Source of the DNA: Candidatus Paceibacter sp.
GTDB lineage: Bacteria > Patescibacteriota > Minisyncoccia > UBA6257 > JAGOQP01
DNA length: 51,257 bases
Assembly: GCA_020724905.1 (NCBI GenBank)
Contig: DYGB01000001.1
Span: 129,866 to 181,122 of the forward strand
Direction of reading: 5' to 3'
Every line of letters starts with the position of its first letter. Position 1 is the first letter of the stretch. This document shows, one piece after another, positions 26,504 to 36,902 of the stretch. The position numbers and the translations under genes are program-made. The notes beneath the pieces are model-generated. The model was not told where the DNA came from and ran no database searches. It saw only the letters and a program-made list of their open reading frames with translations.

Positions 26504-28342
26504 CTACAACGTTACTTCAAGTTGTTTTAACTTAGACTTCTCTATAAGTGCATCGAACTCTTCCTTTTCCAGAGTCTCTTTTTTCATAAGCTCTTGGGCA
26601 ATAATTTCAAGGAGCTTTTTCCTTTTCTTGAGAATATCTTTTGCGAGAGAATACCCAAGGTGTATAAATCGAGAAACTTCAGTATCTATTTCATGAGCAA
26701 TAACATCTGAGTAGTTTTTCTCGGTGGTCATTTCCTTTCCAAGGAATACCATTTCTTGTGTCTTCCCAAATGTCATAGGACCAAATTTTCCCATACCATA
26801 TTTGGTAACCATTTTTCGTGCAATATCAGAAGCAACAGAGAGATCGTTTGAAGCACCGGTACTCAAATCATTAAAGATGAGCTCTTCGGTTGCATAGCCA
26901 CCAAACATAACAGCGAGATCTGCAATAAATTGTTTTCGCGTTTTTAAGTATCGATCCTCAGTAGGAAGTTTAAGCGTATATCCACCAGCATGTCCTCGAG
27001 AAATAATTGAAACCTTGTGAACAGGGTCTGCGTGCTTGAGGCTTGCTGCTACAAGCGCGTGTCCTGCTTCATGATACGCAGTTACCTCTCGTTCCATCTT
27101 ACTAAATGCTCGGTTTCTTTTCTCAGGACCCAAAAGAACTTTCTCGATAGATTCTAAAAGATCTGATTGTTCAACTTGTTTTTTATTCTTTCGCGCAGCA
27201 AAGATCGCAGCTTCATTCATAAGGTTTTCAAGGTCAGCTCCAGAAAATCCAGGTGTTCGTACAGCAATAGGACGAAAATCTATATCCTTTGCTAGTGCTT
27301 TGTTTCGAGCATGGATGCGAAGTATTGCTTCACGGTCATTAATATCAGGAAGGTCCAAAAGTACATGCCGATCAAATCGTCCTGGACGAAGAAGTGCTTT
27401 ATCAAGAACATCTGGTCTGTTTGTTGCAGCGATAACCACAACACGAGAATCTTTGTCAAACCCATCCATCTCAACAAGAATCTGGTTAAGGGTCTGTTCT
27501 CTCTCATCGTGTCCTCCTCCAAGCCCAGCGCCACGTTCTCTTCCAATAGCATCAATCTCATCAATAAATAAAATTGAAGGAGCTGCTTTTTTTGCAGTAG
27601 CAAATGCATCACGAGTACGTGATGCTCCTACTCCCACAAACATCTCAACAAATTCAGATGCAGACATATGAAAGAAAGGAACGCCTGCTTCACCGGCAAC
27701 AGCACGAGCAAGAAGTGTTTTTCCTGTTCCTGGAGGCCCAAGAAGAAGAACTCCTCGAGGACTTTGTGCTCCGAGTCCTTCATACTTCTGAGGATTTTTA
27801 AGGAAGTCTACAATCTCCATGAGTTCCTGTTTTTCTTCCGCAAGTCCTGCAACATCACTAAAGGTTATTTTATTCTTAAATGAATTGAACAGCTTCATCG
27901 TTGATTTTCCAAAGGTGAGCGCTTGTGATGCACCAGATTGAGCTCGTCGCATCATAAACCATAGAAGTCCTCCGATAATAAGAAGGGGGATAAGAGAAGG
28001 GAGTAAAATACCTGCCCAGTATGAGAATCCAGATTCATCCTGTATGGTGATAGGGATAGAGCGAAGTGTTTCCTGTGTTACCCCAAGTTGAGCAAGAGAT
28101 TCAAAGATACCAGATTGAGAATCCTTCCGTGTTTCAAGAATTGAATCATCAGAAAGTGTTGCTCGGATAGTATCTCCCTCTACAACAAGTTCAGTGACAT
28201 CTCCTTGTTCAATGCGTTCTACGATAGATCCAAGAGAAACTTCCTGTGGGGAAGACGTAGGAGGGAAAGAAGAGAAAAGAAAAACGATACTGATAAATAC
28301 CAGGATAGTAATAGAGAAATAGCGTAGTAATTGTTTATTCAT
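26504..28342 (-). CDS. ftsH: ATP-dependent zinc metalloprotease FtsH
   Basis: [29 protein letters not shown]-like [24 protein letters not shown]. Confidence 0.97.
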   Translation of the reverse strand: MNKQLLRYFSITILVFISIVFLFSSFPPTSSPQEVSLGSIVERIEQGDVTELVVEGDTIRATLSDDSILETRKDSQSGIFESLAQLGVTQETLRSIPITIQDESGFSYWAGILLPSLIPLLIIGGLLWFMMRRAQSGASQALTFGKSTMKLFNSFKNKITFSDVAGLAEEKQELMEIVDFLKNPQKYEGLGAQSPRGVLLLGPPGTGKTLLARAVAGEAGVPFFHMSASEFVEMFVGVGASRTRDAFATAKKAAPSILFIDEIDAIGRERGAGLGGGHDEREQTLNQILVEMDGFDKDSRVVVIAATNRPDVLDKALLRPGRFDRHVLLDLPDINDREAILRIHARNKALAKDIDFRPIAVRTPGFSGADLENLMNEAAIFAARKNKKQVEQSDLLESIEKVLLGPEKRNRAFSKMEREVTAYHEAGHALVAASLKHADPVHKVSIISRGHAGGYTLKLPTEDRYLKTRKQFIADLAVMFGGYATEELIFNDLSTGASNDLSVASDIARKMVTKYGMGKFGPMTFGKTQEMVFLGKEMTTEKNYSDVIAHEIDTEVSRFIHLGYSLAKDILKKRKKLLEIIAQELMKKETLEKEEFDALIEKSKLKQLEVTL

Positions 28343-28388
28343 GAATATAGTTAAATGTAGTTAGTACTCTCCTATTGTAGCGGAAAAA

Positions 28389-28414
28389 ATAAATCCGCCA
28401 AGTGGCGGATTTAT
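28389..28414 (-). terminator. Terminator after S1-domain gene
   Basis: ATAAATCCGCC-AAGT-GGCGGATTTAT with U-tract on the minus strand. Confidence 0.85.
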
Positions 28415-28431
28415 CTGAGGAGCAATAAGCT

Positions 28432-29541
28432 CTATTTTTTCAGGGTAAGTATTGCTCGTTTCTCATCAGGCTTTAATTGATTGATGATAAAGGTATAGGT
28501 TTCACCTTCTTTAAGAACCTCTTTCATATTCTCAGGACTTTCAAATTCTGAAACATGAATAAGTCCTTGAAGATCATGATCAAGAGCAATAAGAGCTCCA
28601 AACTGATTGAATGCAGAAACCTGTCCCTGTACTTCTTGGTCAGCAGCAAAGTGTTTTTCTGCTTCATCCCAAGGATTTGGTTTTAATGATTTTAGTGAAA
28701 GGGAAACTTTTCCTTCTTTTATTTCTATAATCTTTGCTTTTACCGAATCACCAACATCAACGATTTCTTTTGGAGATTCAATAAGTTTGTGATCAAGTTC
28801 TGAAATATGAACGAGTCCTTCAACATTAGGATCATCAACAAATCGAACAAAGACTCCAAAGTCTGCAATACCAGAAACAGTAACATCAACGAGATCACCC
28901 TCACTATATGAAGAGAGTGTCTTTTTTACTTGTTCTCCAAGCACTTCTTTTTCTGAGAGAATGAGTTTGTCATTTTTCTGGTTAAAGTCTAACACCTTTG
29001 CTTTCATGTCTTGTCCAACAAACTTCTTCAACTCTTCAAGAATTTTATTCTTGTTTCCATCTTCAACATGAGGATAGTTTTCAGTACTAAGTTGAGAAAC
29101 AGGAATAAATGCCTTTACTCCAAAGAGTTCAGTGATAAGACCACCAGTGTTTGCCGCCTTAATAACAACTGAACAAATTTCTCCCTCATCTTTCAACTTC
29201 TTTATCTCTCTCCAGCTCTGTTGTCTAAGAGCTCGTACCAGAGACAATTCAACATAGCCGTCTTCATTCTCTGGCAAAATAACTGTGGCAGGAAGAGATG
29301 TTTCCTCAGTCATCTTTTTTATAATATGCTGTGCGCTTAAAAACTCTATCCCAAATACAATACCCGTTGCACCATAATTTGGAATATCAAAATATGCCTT
29401 CTTTTTGTCTTTGTGAAGAAGTGTTACATCAACAACATCCCCTTCTTTTAATGAAGAGATAAGGTGTCCATGTGTTTTGAGCATCCGAGAGAGCGGGTGC
29501 CCTCCTTTCTGTACATCGTCCTGTGTTTGTGTGTGTTCCAT
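28432..29541 (-). CDS. Multi-S1-domain RNA-binding protein (ribosomal protein S1-like)
   Basis: Repeated S1 motifs (VTVSGIADFGVFVRFVDDPNVEGLVHISELD; VSAFNQFGALIALDHDLQGLIHVSEFE); likely start MEHTQTQDDV at 29541. Confidence 0.9.
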   Translation of the reverse strand: MEHTQTQDDVQKGGHPLSRMLKTHGHLISSLKEGDVVDVTLLHKDKKKAYFDIPNYGATGIVFGIEFLSAQHIIKKMTEETSLPATVILPENEDGYVELSLVRALRQQSWREIKKLKDEGEICSVVIKAANTGGLITELFGVKAFIPVSQLSTENYPHVEDGNKNKILEELKKFVGQDMKAKVLDFNQKNDKLILSEKEVLGEQVKKTLSSYSEGDLVDVTVSGIADFGVFVRFVDDPNVEGLVHISELDHKLIESPKEIVDVGDSVKAKIIEIKEGKVSLSLKSLKPNPWDEAEKHFAADQEVQGQVSAFNQFGALIALDHDLQGLIHVSEFESPENMKEVLKEGETYTFIINQLKPDEKRAILTLKK

Positions 29542-29648
29542 AAAAAAATAAAGAACGGTTCTACCGTTACCACAAACCCTATCAAAAAGCGGGTTGCAAA
29601 TCAAGGGAGAGGTGTGAGATAATAGACGGGTTAGTAAGACATTAATAC

Positions 29649-30281
29649 ATGGTAATTTCCTGGTACGGAGAAGGTTCATTTCGTTTTCAAAATGGAGAAA
29701 CGTCACTGTTATGTGATATTCCTCTCACATCATCTGGAGCATCAATTCCTCGAGGGAAGGTGAATGTATACCTTCAAACGATAACAAAGTGGGATGAAAA
29801 GGGCCCACAGATTACAAGTCCTCTTGAGGCAAACACTCATATCTATGGAGGGGGTGAATATGATTCTGATGGGATACGAATAAAAGGGTTTCAATTAGAA
29901 AACGATTCTGAAAAAACAGTGATCAAAACAACATACCAGATCACATGGGACGATATTATTATTGGGTTATTAGGACATATTTCCCAACCACTTCCTCCTT
30001 CTATACAAGAACATATGAATGAAGTTGATGTCCTTATCGCTCCTGGAGGAGGAGATCCATTTCTTGAACAAGCACAAACAATTAAGTTGGTAAAACAGCT
30101 TAACCCTAAAATCTATATCCCTTCTTTTATTCCATTTAAAGGACTTAAGAGAAAAACAGCAGATCCAAAGGATATATATACAGCATTTGACGCATCAGGG
30201 GATGCAAAAGATAAGTTTACGTTTAAAAAGAAAGATTTGATTGATATAAAAAAGACGCAGGTTGTTGTTCTTAGTGTATAG
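29649..30281 (+). CDS. MBL-fold metal-dependent hydrolase-like protein
   Basis: ISWYGEGSFRFQ.., DVLIAPGGGDPFLEQAQTIKLVKQLNPKIYIPSFIPF. Confidence 0.75.
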   Translation: MVISWYGEGSFRFQNGETSLLCDIPLTSSGASIPRGKVNVYLQTITKWDEKGPQITSPLEANTHIYGGGEYDSDGIRIKGFQLENDSEKTVIKTTYQITWDDIIIGLLGHISQPLPPSIQEHMNEVDVLIAPGGGDPFLEQAQTIKLVKQLNPKIYIPSFIPFKGLKRKTADPKDIYTAFDASGDAKDKFTFKKKDLIDIKKTQVVVLSV

Positions 30282-30287
30282 TGCTCT

Positions 30288-30521
30288 ATGTCCCTACCAA
30301 AAAGAAAAAAAATACTGTTTATCAGTCTTGTAGGAATCATATTTCTTGTTGTTGTGGTAGGATGGGTTATCTTTCTTTTCACGCAGCAACCACAGCAAAG
30401 AGAAACATCAGAACAATCATCGTTTCAATGGGAAAAAGTTGAAGAAGCATTTGGAGGGGTAAAACAGTCGATACAGGAACTTTCTATTATTTTGGGAGGA
30501 GAGGCATCTCTTGAGGAGTAA
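30288..30521 (+). CDS. Small single-TM protein
   Basis: 77 aa, TM ILFISLVGIIFLVVVVGWVIFLF; between MBL and gyrA. Confidence 0.65.
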   Translation: MSLPKRKKILFISLVGIIFLVVVVGWVIFLFTQQPQQRETSEQSSFQWEKVEEAFGGVKQSIQELSIILGGEASLEE

Positions 30522-30545
30522 TCTCATCTCATATACTATCCATAT

Positions 30546-33014
30546 ATGGCACAAGAATCATCAAAGAAGAAAATAGAAGATAAGAGTGGTGTTATCGAAG
30601 ACGCTGAAATTACCAGTGAACTTGAACGATCCTACATAGATTATGCGATGTCAGTTATTGTCGCTCGAGCTCTTCCTGATGTTAGAGATGGTCTCAAGCC
30701 AGTACATAGACGTATTTTGTGGGCTATGTGGGATTCAGGCCTTACCCATACAGCAAAGTACAGAAAATCAGCAAACGTTGTTGGTGAGGTGCTTGGAAAA
30801 TACCATCCCCATGGGGATTCTTCTGTATATGATGCAATTGTGCGTATGGCACAAGACTTTTCACTTCGTTACCCCCTTATCGATGGACAAGGAAACTGGG
30901 GATCTATCGATGGAGACAATGCTGCTGCAATGCGATATACAGAATGTCGTCTTACCAAAATTGCTCAAGAACTCTTAACTGATATAGAGAAAGGTACAGT
31001 TGATTTTGCTCCTAACTACGATGATTCAAAGATAGAGCCACTCGTACTTCCTGCAAAAATTCCACACATGCTTATTAATGGAGGTGTGGGAATTGCGGTG
31101 GGAATGGCAACAGATATCCCTCCTCACAACTTAACTGAGATTATTGATGCGACACTTCATGTGATTCGTAATGATAGCGTTACCACAGCTGATCTCATGG
31201 AGTATGTGCAAGGGCCTGATTTCCCTACCGGAGGAATTATCTATGACAGGAAGTCTATTATAAAAGCATATGAAACGGGACAAGGTGCAATTACCTGTCG
31301 TGCAAAAGCAGACATTATTGAAAGAAAAGCAGGCACTTTTAGTATTGCAATATCAGAGATTCCGTACCGCGTGAATAAATCTCAACTCATTCTTAAAATT
31401 GCACAGCTCGTCAATGACAAAAAGATCACAGGAATAAAAGACATACGAGACGAAAGTGATAAAGAAGGACTTTCTATTGTTATCGATTTGAAAAATGATG
31501 CAGTTCCTCAAAAAGTACTCAATCAACTATATAAATACACAGAACTTCAAAAAGATTCTCACCTTAACATGATTGGTCTTGTTGAAGGTATTCAACCACA
31601 ACAACTCTCCCTTAAAGACATACTTGAACAGTATGTTGAGCATAGACAAATTGTAGTACGACGACGAACAGAATTTGACCTTGGAAAAGCAAAAGAACGA
31701 GCACATATCCTGGAAGGATTAGTGGTTGCTCTTGATCATATCGATGAGGTTATTGCGACGATAAAGAAATCAAAAGATAAAGAAGAAGCACATGTAAACT
31801 TGATGAAGAAGTTTAAATTAACTGATGTACAAGCAACTGCCATCCTTGAAATGAGACTTCAGACACTCGCTTCTCTTGAACGAAAGAAAATTGAAGATGA
31901 GCTTGATGAAAAGAAAAAACTTATTAAAGAATTAGAAACTATTCTTTCTTCAGAAAAAAATATCCTCAACGTTATTGAAACAGAGCTTGAGGAAATGAAA
32001 GAAGCATATGGAGATGATCGTCGAACACGCGTGGTAAAATCTGGTCTTGGAGAATTCCAAGAAGAAGATTTTGTTACCAACGAAGAAGTTATCATCACCC
32101 TTTCCTCAGGAGGATATATTAAACGATCACGACCTGATATCTTTCGAACACAGCACAGAGGAGGAAAAGGCCTTTCAGGCTCAACGGTAAAGGAAGATGA
32201 TTTCCTCACCCATATTATCAGCGCAGAAACACACGATAATATCCTCTTTTTCACTGATACAGGAAAAGTATTTCAAACGAAAGTATATGAGGTTCCTGAA
32301 GGATCTCGTATTGCTAAAGGAAAAGTAGTACAACAGTTTCTCGATATTCCTTCCCAAGAAACAGTACGTGCTATCGTTGCATACAGTGAGAAAAACTCAG
32401 AATATAAATATCTGGTAATGGCTACCAATAAAGGAGTTATCAAAAAGACGTCATTGGATGAATTTGCAAATGTACGACGAAATGGCATTATCGCCGTGAA
32501 ACTAAAGAAAGGAGATTATCTCCGTTGGGTCCGTCCTGCAGTTGAAAAAGGATTTGTGATGCTTGCAACAAAGAAAGGACAAGCAATTCAATTCCCTCTC
32601 AAGGATCTCCGTGCCATGGGACGAAATGCTACAGGAGTAAAAGGAATTACTCTTGGGAAAGATGATGAGGTGGTTGGACTAAGCGTCTTTTCAAAAGAGA
32701 AAGCTGATGATAAACAATCACACATTCTTGTGGTTATGGAGAAAGGATTTGCAAAACAAACACCACTCAAAGAATATCGAGCACAGTCTCGAGGAGGTAA
32801 AGGAATTAAAACAGCAAAGGTAACCGATAAGACAGGAAATGTCGCTGCACTTTCTCTTATCATTGAAGATACAGAACTTATGGTGCTCTCTCAAAAAGGA
32901 CAGGTGATAAAAACAGCACTCAGCGATATACGCAAAAGTTCACGTGCAACAAGTGGAGTAAAAGTTATGCGCGTTGACAGTGGAGACAAGATTGTCTCTA
33001 TGACGTGTCTCTAA
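30546..33014 (+). CDS. gyrA: DNA gyrase subunit A
   Basis: [82 protein letters not shown]-terminal repeats including QHRGGKG. Confidence 0.97.
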   Translation: MAQESSKKKIEDKSGVIEDAEITSELERSYIDYAMSVIVARALPDVRDGLKPVHRRILWAMWDSGLTHTAKYRKSANVVGEVLGKYHPHGDSSVYDAIVRMAQDFSLRYPLIDGQGNWGSIDGDNAAAMRYTECRLTKIAQELLTDIEKGTVDFAPNYDDSKIEPLVLPAKIPHMLINGGVGIAVGMATDIPPHNLTEIIDATLHVIRNDSVTTADLMEYVQGPDFPTGGIIYDRKSIIKAYETGQGAITCRAKADIIERKAGTFSIAISEIPYRVNKSQLILKIAQLVNDKKITGIKDIRDESDKEGLSIVIDLKNDAVPQKVLNQLYKYTELQKDSHLNMIGLVEGIQPQQLSLKDILEQYVEHRQIVVRRRTEFDLGKAKERAHILEGLVVALDHIDEVIATIKKSKDKEEAHVNLMKKFKLTDVQATAILEMRLQTLASLERKKIEDELDEKKKLIKELETILSSEKNILNVIETELEEMKEAYGDDRRTRVVKSGLGEFQEEDFVTNEEVIITLSSGGYIKRSRPDIFRTQHRGGKGLSGSTVKEDDFLTHIISAETHDNILFFTDTGKVFQTKVYEVPEGSRIAKGKVVQQFLDIPSQETVRAIVAYSEKNSEYKYLVMATNKGVIKKTSLDEFANVRRNGIIAVKLKKGDYLRWVRPAVEKGFVMLATKKGQAIQFPLKDLRAMGRNATGVKGITLGKDDEVVGLSVFSKEKADDKQSHILVVMEKGFAKQTPLKEYRAQSRGGKGIKTAKVTDKTGNVAALSLIIEDTELMVLSQKGQVIKTALSDIRKSSRATSGVKVMRVDSGDKIVSMTCL

Positions 33015-33057
33015 CTATCTTGAGTGTCGTATATAAAGTACGCTACACTACAAGTAT

Positions 33058-34368
33058 ATGAAGTTATCGAAATACCAACTTATTATTATTGCGGTCGTTC
33101 TTGCGATTGTTATATTTGTGGTCCTTGCTATTCTTGGAGTCTTTAAAAAAGACAATGTTTCTCAAAACCCCTACCTTCCCACAAGCCAGATAACACTGTC
33201 ACTATGGGGGTATGATATTTCAGGTGTTGCGATGAATGATGTTATTTCAGCCTATCAGCAGTCTGAGCCTCTCGCGAAAAACGTAAAGATTACATACCAA
33301 GAGTTTAGCGACAAAGCTACCTATGAACAGGAGCTTTTACAAGCACTTGCTGAAGGACGAGGTCCTGATATATTCATGGTTCAGAGTCCAAATGCATACC
33401 AAAAAGCTCCTACCCTCTATCCAGCACCAGAAACCTTCATCTCTCCCCAGGTATTTTTAGAATATTTCCCACAGGTGGTTTTTGATGATGGGGTATTTTC
33501 TTCTGGAGACATTTCGGTTGTATACATGGCCCCTCTTCACCTTGATGTTCTTGGATTGATATACAACAAAGACATGTTTGATGGAGCAGGAATCGCATTT
33601 CCTCCAACAACATGGGAGGATGTTGTTACGATATCAAATCAACTAAAGGAAACAGGAAGTCAGGGAGAAATTTTGCGGGCAGGAATATCACTAGGGGGTG
33701 TGAGCAATGTATCTTATCTTGATTCTCTTCTTTATGCGCTCTTTTTCCAAAACAAATCACAATTTTTCGATCAAGCAAAACAAGAGGTACGCTTTGATGA
33801 TCAGTCACGACAGGCAATAGAGTTTTATACACAATTTTCAAACCCTCTTCACCCTTACTACACCTGGAATGAATCGATAAAACAGGATATTGAAGCATTT
33901 AGTGATGGGTCAACTGCAATGATTGTCGGAACACTCGATTCCCTTAAAGACATTCAAGAGAAAAATCCATTTCTTCGTGTTGGAATGAGTCCACTTCCCC
34001 AAGTAGCCAGTGACCCTGGTTCATTTAGAACAACAGGTGTATATACATTCCTTGGTGTGTCTCGACAAACTACCTATCCAGCAACGGCATGGCATCTTGT
34101 ACGGGCACTTACTATGACACCACTCAATGATCTTTACAGAGAAAAAACAAACACTTATCCAGCCTTAAGAGAGAGAATCGATGCGTATAGTGGAACATAT
34201 AAAAATATTGTTACTTCATTTCTTGGGGCTCGTTCATGGCATAAGCCAGCACAGGGTAATATACTTCCAATACTCAAGCAACTATTCATTGATATCCGAG
34301 AAAGAGGACTTGATACAAATCGTGCACTCAGAGCAGCTGAGGAGAAAATAAATGCACTCTTTCGGTAA
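33058..34368 (+). CDS. Membrane-anchored ABC-type extracellular solute-binding protein
   Basis: 436 aa; N-terminal TM; LSLWGYDIS..AEGRGPDIFMVQSP.., TAMIVGTLDSLKDIQEK.. Confidence 0.85.
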   Translation: MKLSKYQLIIIAVVLAIVIFVVLAILGVFKKDNVSQNPYLPTSQITLSLWGYDISGVAMNDVISAYQQSEPLAKNVKITYQEFSDKATYEQELLQALAEGRGPDIFMVQSPNAYQKAPTLYPAPETFISPQVFLEYFPQVVFDDGVFSSGDISVVYMAPLHLDVLGLIYNKDMFDGAGIAFPPTTWEDVVTISNQLKETGSQGEILRAGISLGGVSNVSYLDSLLYALFFQNKSQFFDQAKQEVRFDDQSRQAIEFYTQFSNPLHPYYTWNESIKQDIEAFSDGSTAMIVGTLDSLKDIQEKNPFLRVGMSPLPQVASDPGSFRTTGVYTFLGVSRQTTYPATAWHLVRALTMTPLNDLYREKTNTYPALRERIDAYSGTYKNIVTSFLGARSWHKPAQGNILPILKQLFIDIRERGLDTNRALRAAEEKINALFR

Positions 34369-34386
34369 TATTGATATACTATATAT

Positions 34387-34737
34387 ATGAAATGGTTTTA
34401 TAGCATACTCATTCTTTCCTTCCTGGTTGTGCCAATTGCATTTGCACAAGATGAAGGAATTGTTCGATGTGGGAATACAGATGATCCAAGTGATATCTGT
34501 ACCTACCAGGACCTTGTTGAGACAGTTAATCGAGTTGTAGAATCAGCACTACTCTATATTGCAATTCCTGCTGCAGTCATTGTTATTATTATTGGAGGAT
34601 TTAATATTCTTACCTCTGCTGGAAGTGAGGATAAGGTAAAGACAGGAAGAACGATGATCCAGGCTGCTGCGATTGGTCTTGCGATGGCATTTGGGGCATG
34701 GCTCATTGTTGAAACGATATTGCAGGTTCTCTATTAA
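34387..34737 (+). CDS. T4SS pilin (VirB2/TrbC-like) paralogue 1
   Basis: Signal peptide ..PIAFAQ; two TM segments; ..FNILTSAGSEDKVKTGRTMIQAAAIGLAMAFGAW.. Confidence 0.8.
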   Translation: MKWFYSILILSFLVVPIAFAQDEGIVRCGNTDDPSDICTYQDLVETVNRVVESALLYIAIPAAVIVIIIGGFNILTSAGSEDKVKTGRTMIQAAAIGLAMAFGAWLIVETILQVLY

Positions 34738-34783
34738 AACCTTGATTGATTTTAGATACAGCGAGTGATAGCATAATACATAT

Positions 34784-35134
34784 ATGAAATACAGAGTATT
34801 AGGATTTCTTCTTCTTTTCCTTGTTATGGGGGTATCTTCTATTGCATATGCACAAGATCCTCCAGATGGAGTGAACCACCTTGCAAACCCTTCAGGACTG
34901 ACAAATATTCAGGACCTTTTAGATTCTGTTATTGACTTTTTTAATCTTGTTCTTGGACCTATCCTTGTGATTGTTATTTTGATAGGAGCATTTAAGATGC
35001 TTACCGCTCAAGGGAATGAGAACAAGTATACAGAAGGAAAGAAAACCGTTCAGTATGCAGTTATTGGTGCCATTGTTATTCTTGTTGCTGATGGAATTAT
35101 TTTAATTATTAAAGAAATATTAGAGGTATCATAA
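34784..35134 (+). CDS. T4SS pilin-like paralogue 2
   Basis: ..SIAYAQ; ..FKMLTAQGNENKYTEGKKTVQYAVIGAIVIL.. Confidence 0.8.
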   Translation: MKYRVLGFLLLFLVMGVSSIAYAQDPPDGVNHLANPSGLTNIQDLLDSVIDFFNLVLGPILVIVILIGAFKMLTAQGNENKYTEGKKTVQYAVIGAIVILVADGIILIIKEILEVS

Positions 35135-35136
35135 GT

Positions 35137-35496
35137 ATGAAAAAAATAGTATACGGAATGGGAACTCTTCTTGTCGTTTTTAGTATGACAGCACCGGTGT
35201 TTGCTCAACTGGGGGGTGGCGAAGATGGATCGAATGGAAGTGATTCTCCAATTCAAAGTACACAAGACGTTATTGATATTATTACCAATATTGCTGAACT
35301 AGCATTTCAGGTGTTCTTTATTATTGCAGTTCTTTTCATTCTCTTTGCTGCATATACCTATCTAACAGCTGGTGATGATGCATCAAAGGTAGATAAAGCA
35401 AAGGTGTCATTGAAAAATGCAGTCATCGCAATTGTTATCGCCCTTATTTCTACAGGAGCAGCAACTATTATTGATGAATTTTTGAGAAATAATTGA
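35137..35496 (+). CDS. T4SS pilin-like paralogue 3
   Basis: ..PVFAQ; ..AAYTYLTAGDDASKVDKAKVSLKNAVIAIVIALI.. Confidence 0.8.
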   Translation: MKKIVYGMGTLLVVFSMTAPVFAQLGGGEDGSNGSDSPIQSTQDVIDIITNIAELAFQVFFIIAVLFILFAAYTYLTAGDDASKVDKAKVSLKNAVIAIVIALISTGAATIIDEFLRNN

Positions 35497-35507
35497 TCAC
35501 TTTATTT

Positions 35508-35951
35508 ATGAAAAAACTATTTGTAGCAATCATACTTGGGTTTATATGTATGTCGGGAACAGTCATGGCACAGGGAATTATCGATCCTCTTAACCAAGGG
35601 GATATGCAGTCTCCTATCCAGAGCGTTGATGATGGGAAGAATGTGTTTATCACAATTGTGCAGTGGGTCTATACCATATTCTTCATTGTCGCAGTTCTCT
35701 TTATCCTTATCGCTGCATATAACTTTATCGTTGGAGGTTCTGATGAAAAAAAGATAGAACTTGCAAAGAACCAAATTAAATATGCAGTTATAGCAATTGT
35801 TATTGCACTTATCGCAAGTAGCCTTTCACTGGTTGTTAAAAACTTCCTTGAATCTTCAGGGGGTGGTGGAGGGGGAACAACAACGCCTACACCCACAGGT
35901 CTTCCCATAACATTGCAGGATACAACTGTTGCTCAGAATGTACTTTCCTGA
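35508..35951 (+). CDS. T4SS pilin-like paralogue 4 with Gly/Thr/Pro-rich C-terminal extension
   Basis: ..TVMAQ; ..AAYNFIVGGSDEKKIELAKNQIKYAVIAIVIALI..SSGGGGGGTTTPTPTG; start at MKKLFVAI (35508) more likely than 35493. Confidence 0.8.
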   Translation: MKKLFVAIILGFICMSGTVMAQGIIDPLNQGDMQSPIQSVDDGKNVFITIVQWVYTIFFIVAVLFILIAAYNFIVGGSDEKKIELAKNQIKYAVIAIVIALIASSLSLVVKNFLESSGGGGGGTTTPTPTGLPITLQDTTVAQNVLS

Positions 35952-36001
35952 TACACTTTTTAGTAAGAACAAAGGTCGTTTGTTTGTAAAAATTATTTAG
36001 T

Positions 36002-36385
36002 ATGAAAATTACACGTGTATTAGTTCTCTCACTTCTCGTGTTGCCTATGGTAGCAGGAGTTGCGTTTGCTCAGTCACCAGGTCAGTTTCCTGGAGCTGGC
36101 GATATCGGTATTGATCAGTATGGACCACAGAACGTTACAACATGGGTTGAAGTTGTAATAACAGTTGTACAATGGTTCTACACAATTGTATTTGTTGTTG
36201 CTGTTCTCTTTATTCTTCTCGCTGCATATAACTTTATTACCAGCGGTGGAGATGAAGAAAAGACAGGCACAGCAAAGAAGCAGTTGATGTATGCTGTTAT
36301 CGGTGTTGCAGTTGCATTACTCTCATACGGTATTGTAACCTTCGTCAGAAATACAGTTATCGATTCAGGATCAGGAGGATTTTAA
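36002..36385 (+). CDS. T4SS pilin-like paralogue 5
   Basis: ..VAFAQ; ..AAYNFITSGGDEEKTGTAKKQLMYAVIGVAVALL.. Confidence 0.8.
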   Translation: MKITRVLVLSLLVLPMVAGVAFAQSPGQFPGAGDIGIDQYGPQNVTTWVEVVITVVQWFYTIVFVVAVLFILLAAYNFITSGGDEEKTGTAKKQLMYAVIGVAVALLSYGIVTFVRNTVIDSGSGGF

Positions 36386-36412
36386 TAAATCTTTCTTTAT
36401 TGAATAAAAAAG

Positions 36413-36437
36413 AAACCCCGCTATGTGCGGGGTTTTT
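36413..36437 (+). terminator. Terminator at end of pilin array
   Basis: AAACCCCGC-TATGT-GCGGGGTTTTT. Confidence 0.85.
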
Positions 36438-36448
36438 GATTAGTGGGT

Positions 36449-36892
36449 TTATAGTACCCAAAAGACTAAAGGAGTTTTTGTATTAATTTTCAATACAAGG
36501 GTACGAGGGTGTACCCTTTCAAGATGTTGAGGAATTTCGGTATAGACTCCATACTCTGTATCAATTTTCAGATCAATGATCTTGGGATTTGGCTCAATAT
36601 AATCGAGCCTCCATTCGCCCATATCCTTCACATTAATGATGTAGGTTGTATGGGGATTGTCTAGGATGATGTTTCCACCAGATCTTTTTACAAATCTCGG
36701 AGTTACAAGTAAAACAGTTTGTGATACATCTAACTGCTCTACTTTTGGATTACCAGTAAATTTAGGTGGCGAGTCATCTCTCTGATTTTCAAAAAGAAGG
36801 AATATGATAAAAAGAAAAAGAAAAAAAGCTGCGATGATGATAAAAATACCCCTCTTTTCTTGTAATAACTTGAGTTTTTTTACGCTTTCCAT
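36449..36892 (-). CDS. Hypothetical single-TM protein
   Basis: 147 aa; Shine-Dalgarno GGAG upstream (AAATTAGGAGAGAACACATG); directly downstream of the SPFH gene. Confidence 0.7.
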   Translation of the reverse strand: MESVKKLKLLQEKRGIFIIIAAFFLFLFIIFLLFENQRDDSPPKFTGNPKVEQLDVSQTVLLVTPRFVKRSGGNIILDNPHTTYIINVKDMGEWRLDYIEPNPKIIDLKIDTEYGVYTEIPQHLERVHPRTLVLKINTKTPLVFWVL

Positions 36893-36902
36893 GTGTTCTC
36901 TC

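Noticed and set aside
29542-29706. 55-aa N-terminal extension of the S1-domain protein
   Set aside because: No S1-family similarity, overlaps the divergent MBL gene start; MEHTQTQDDV is a better start.
31859-32863. Minus-strand ORFs inside gyrA
   Set aside because: Fully overlapped by the clearly recognised GyrA reading frame.
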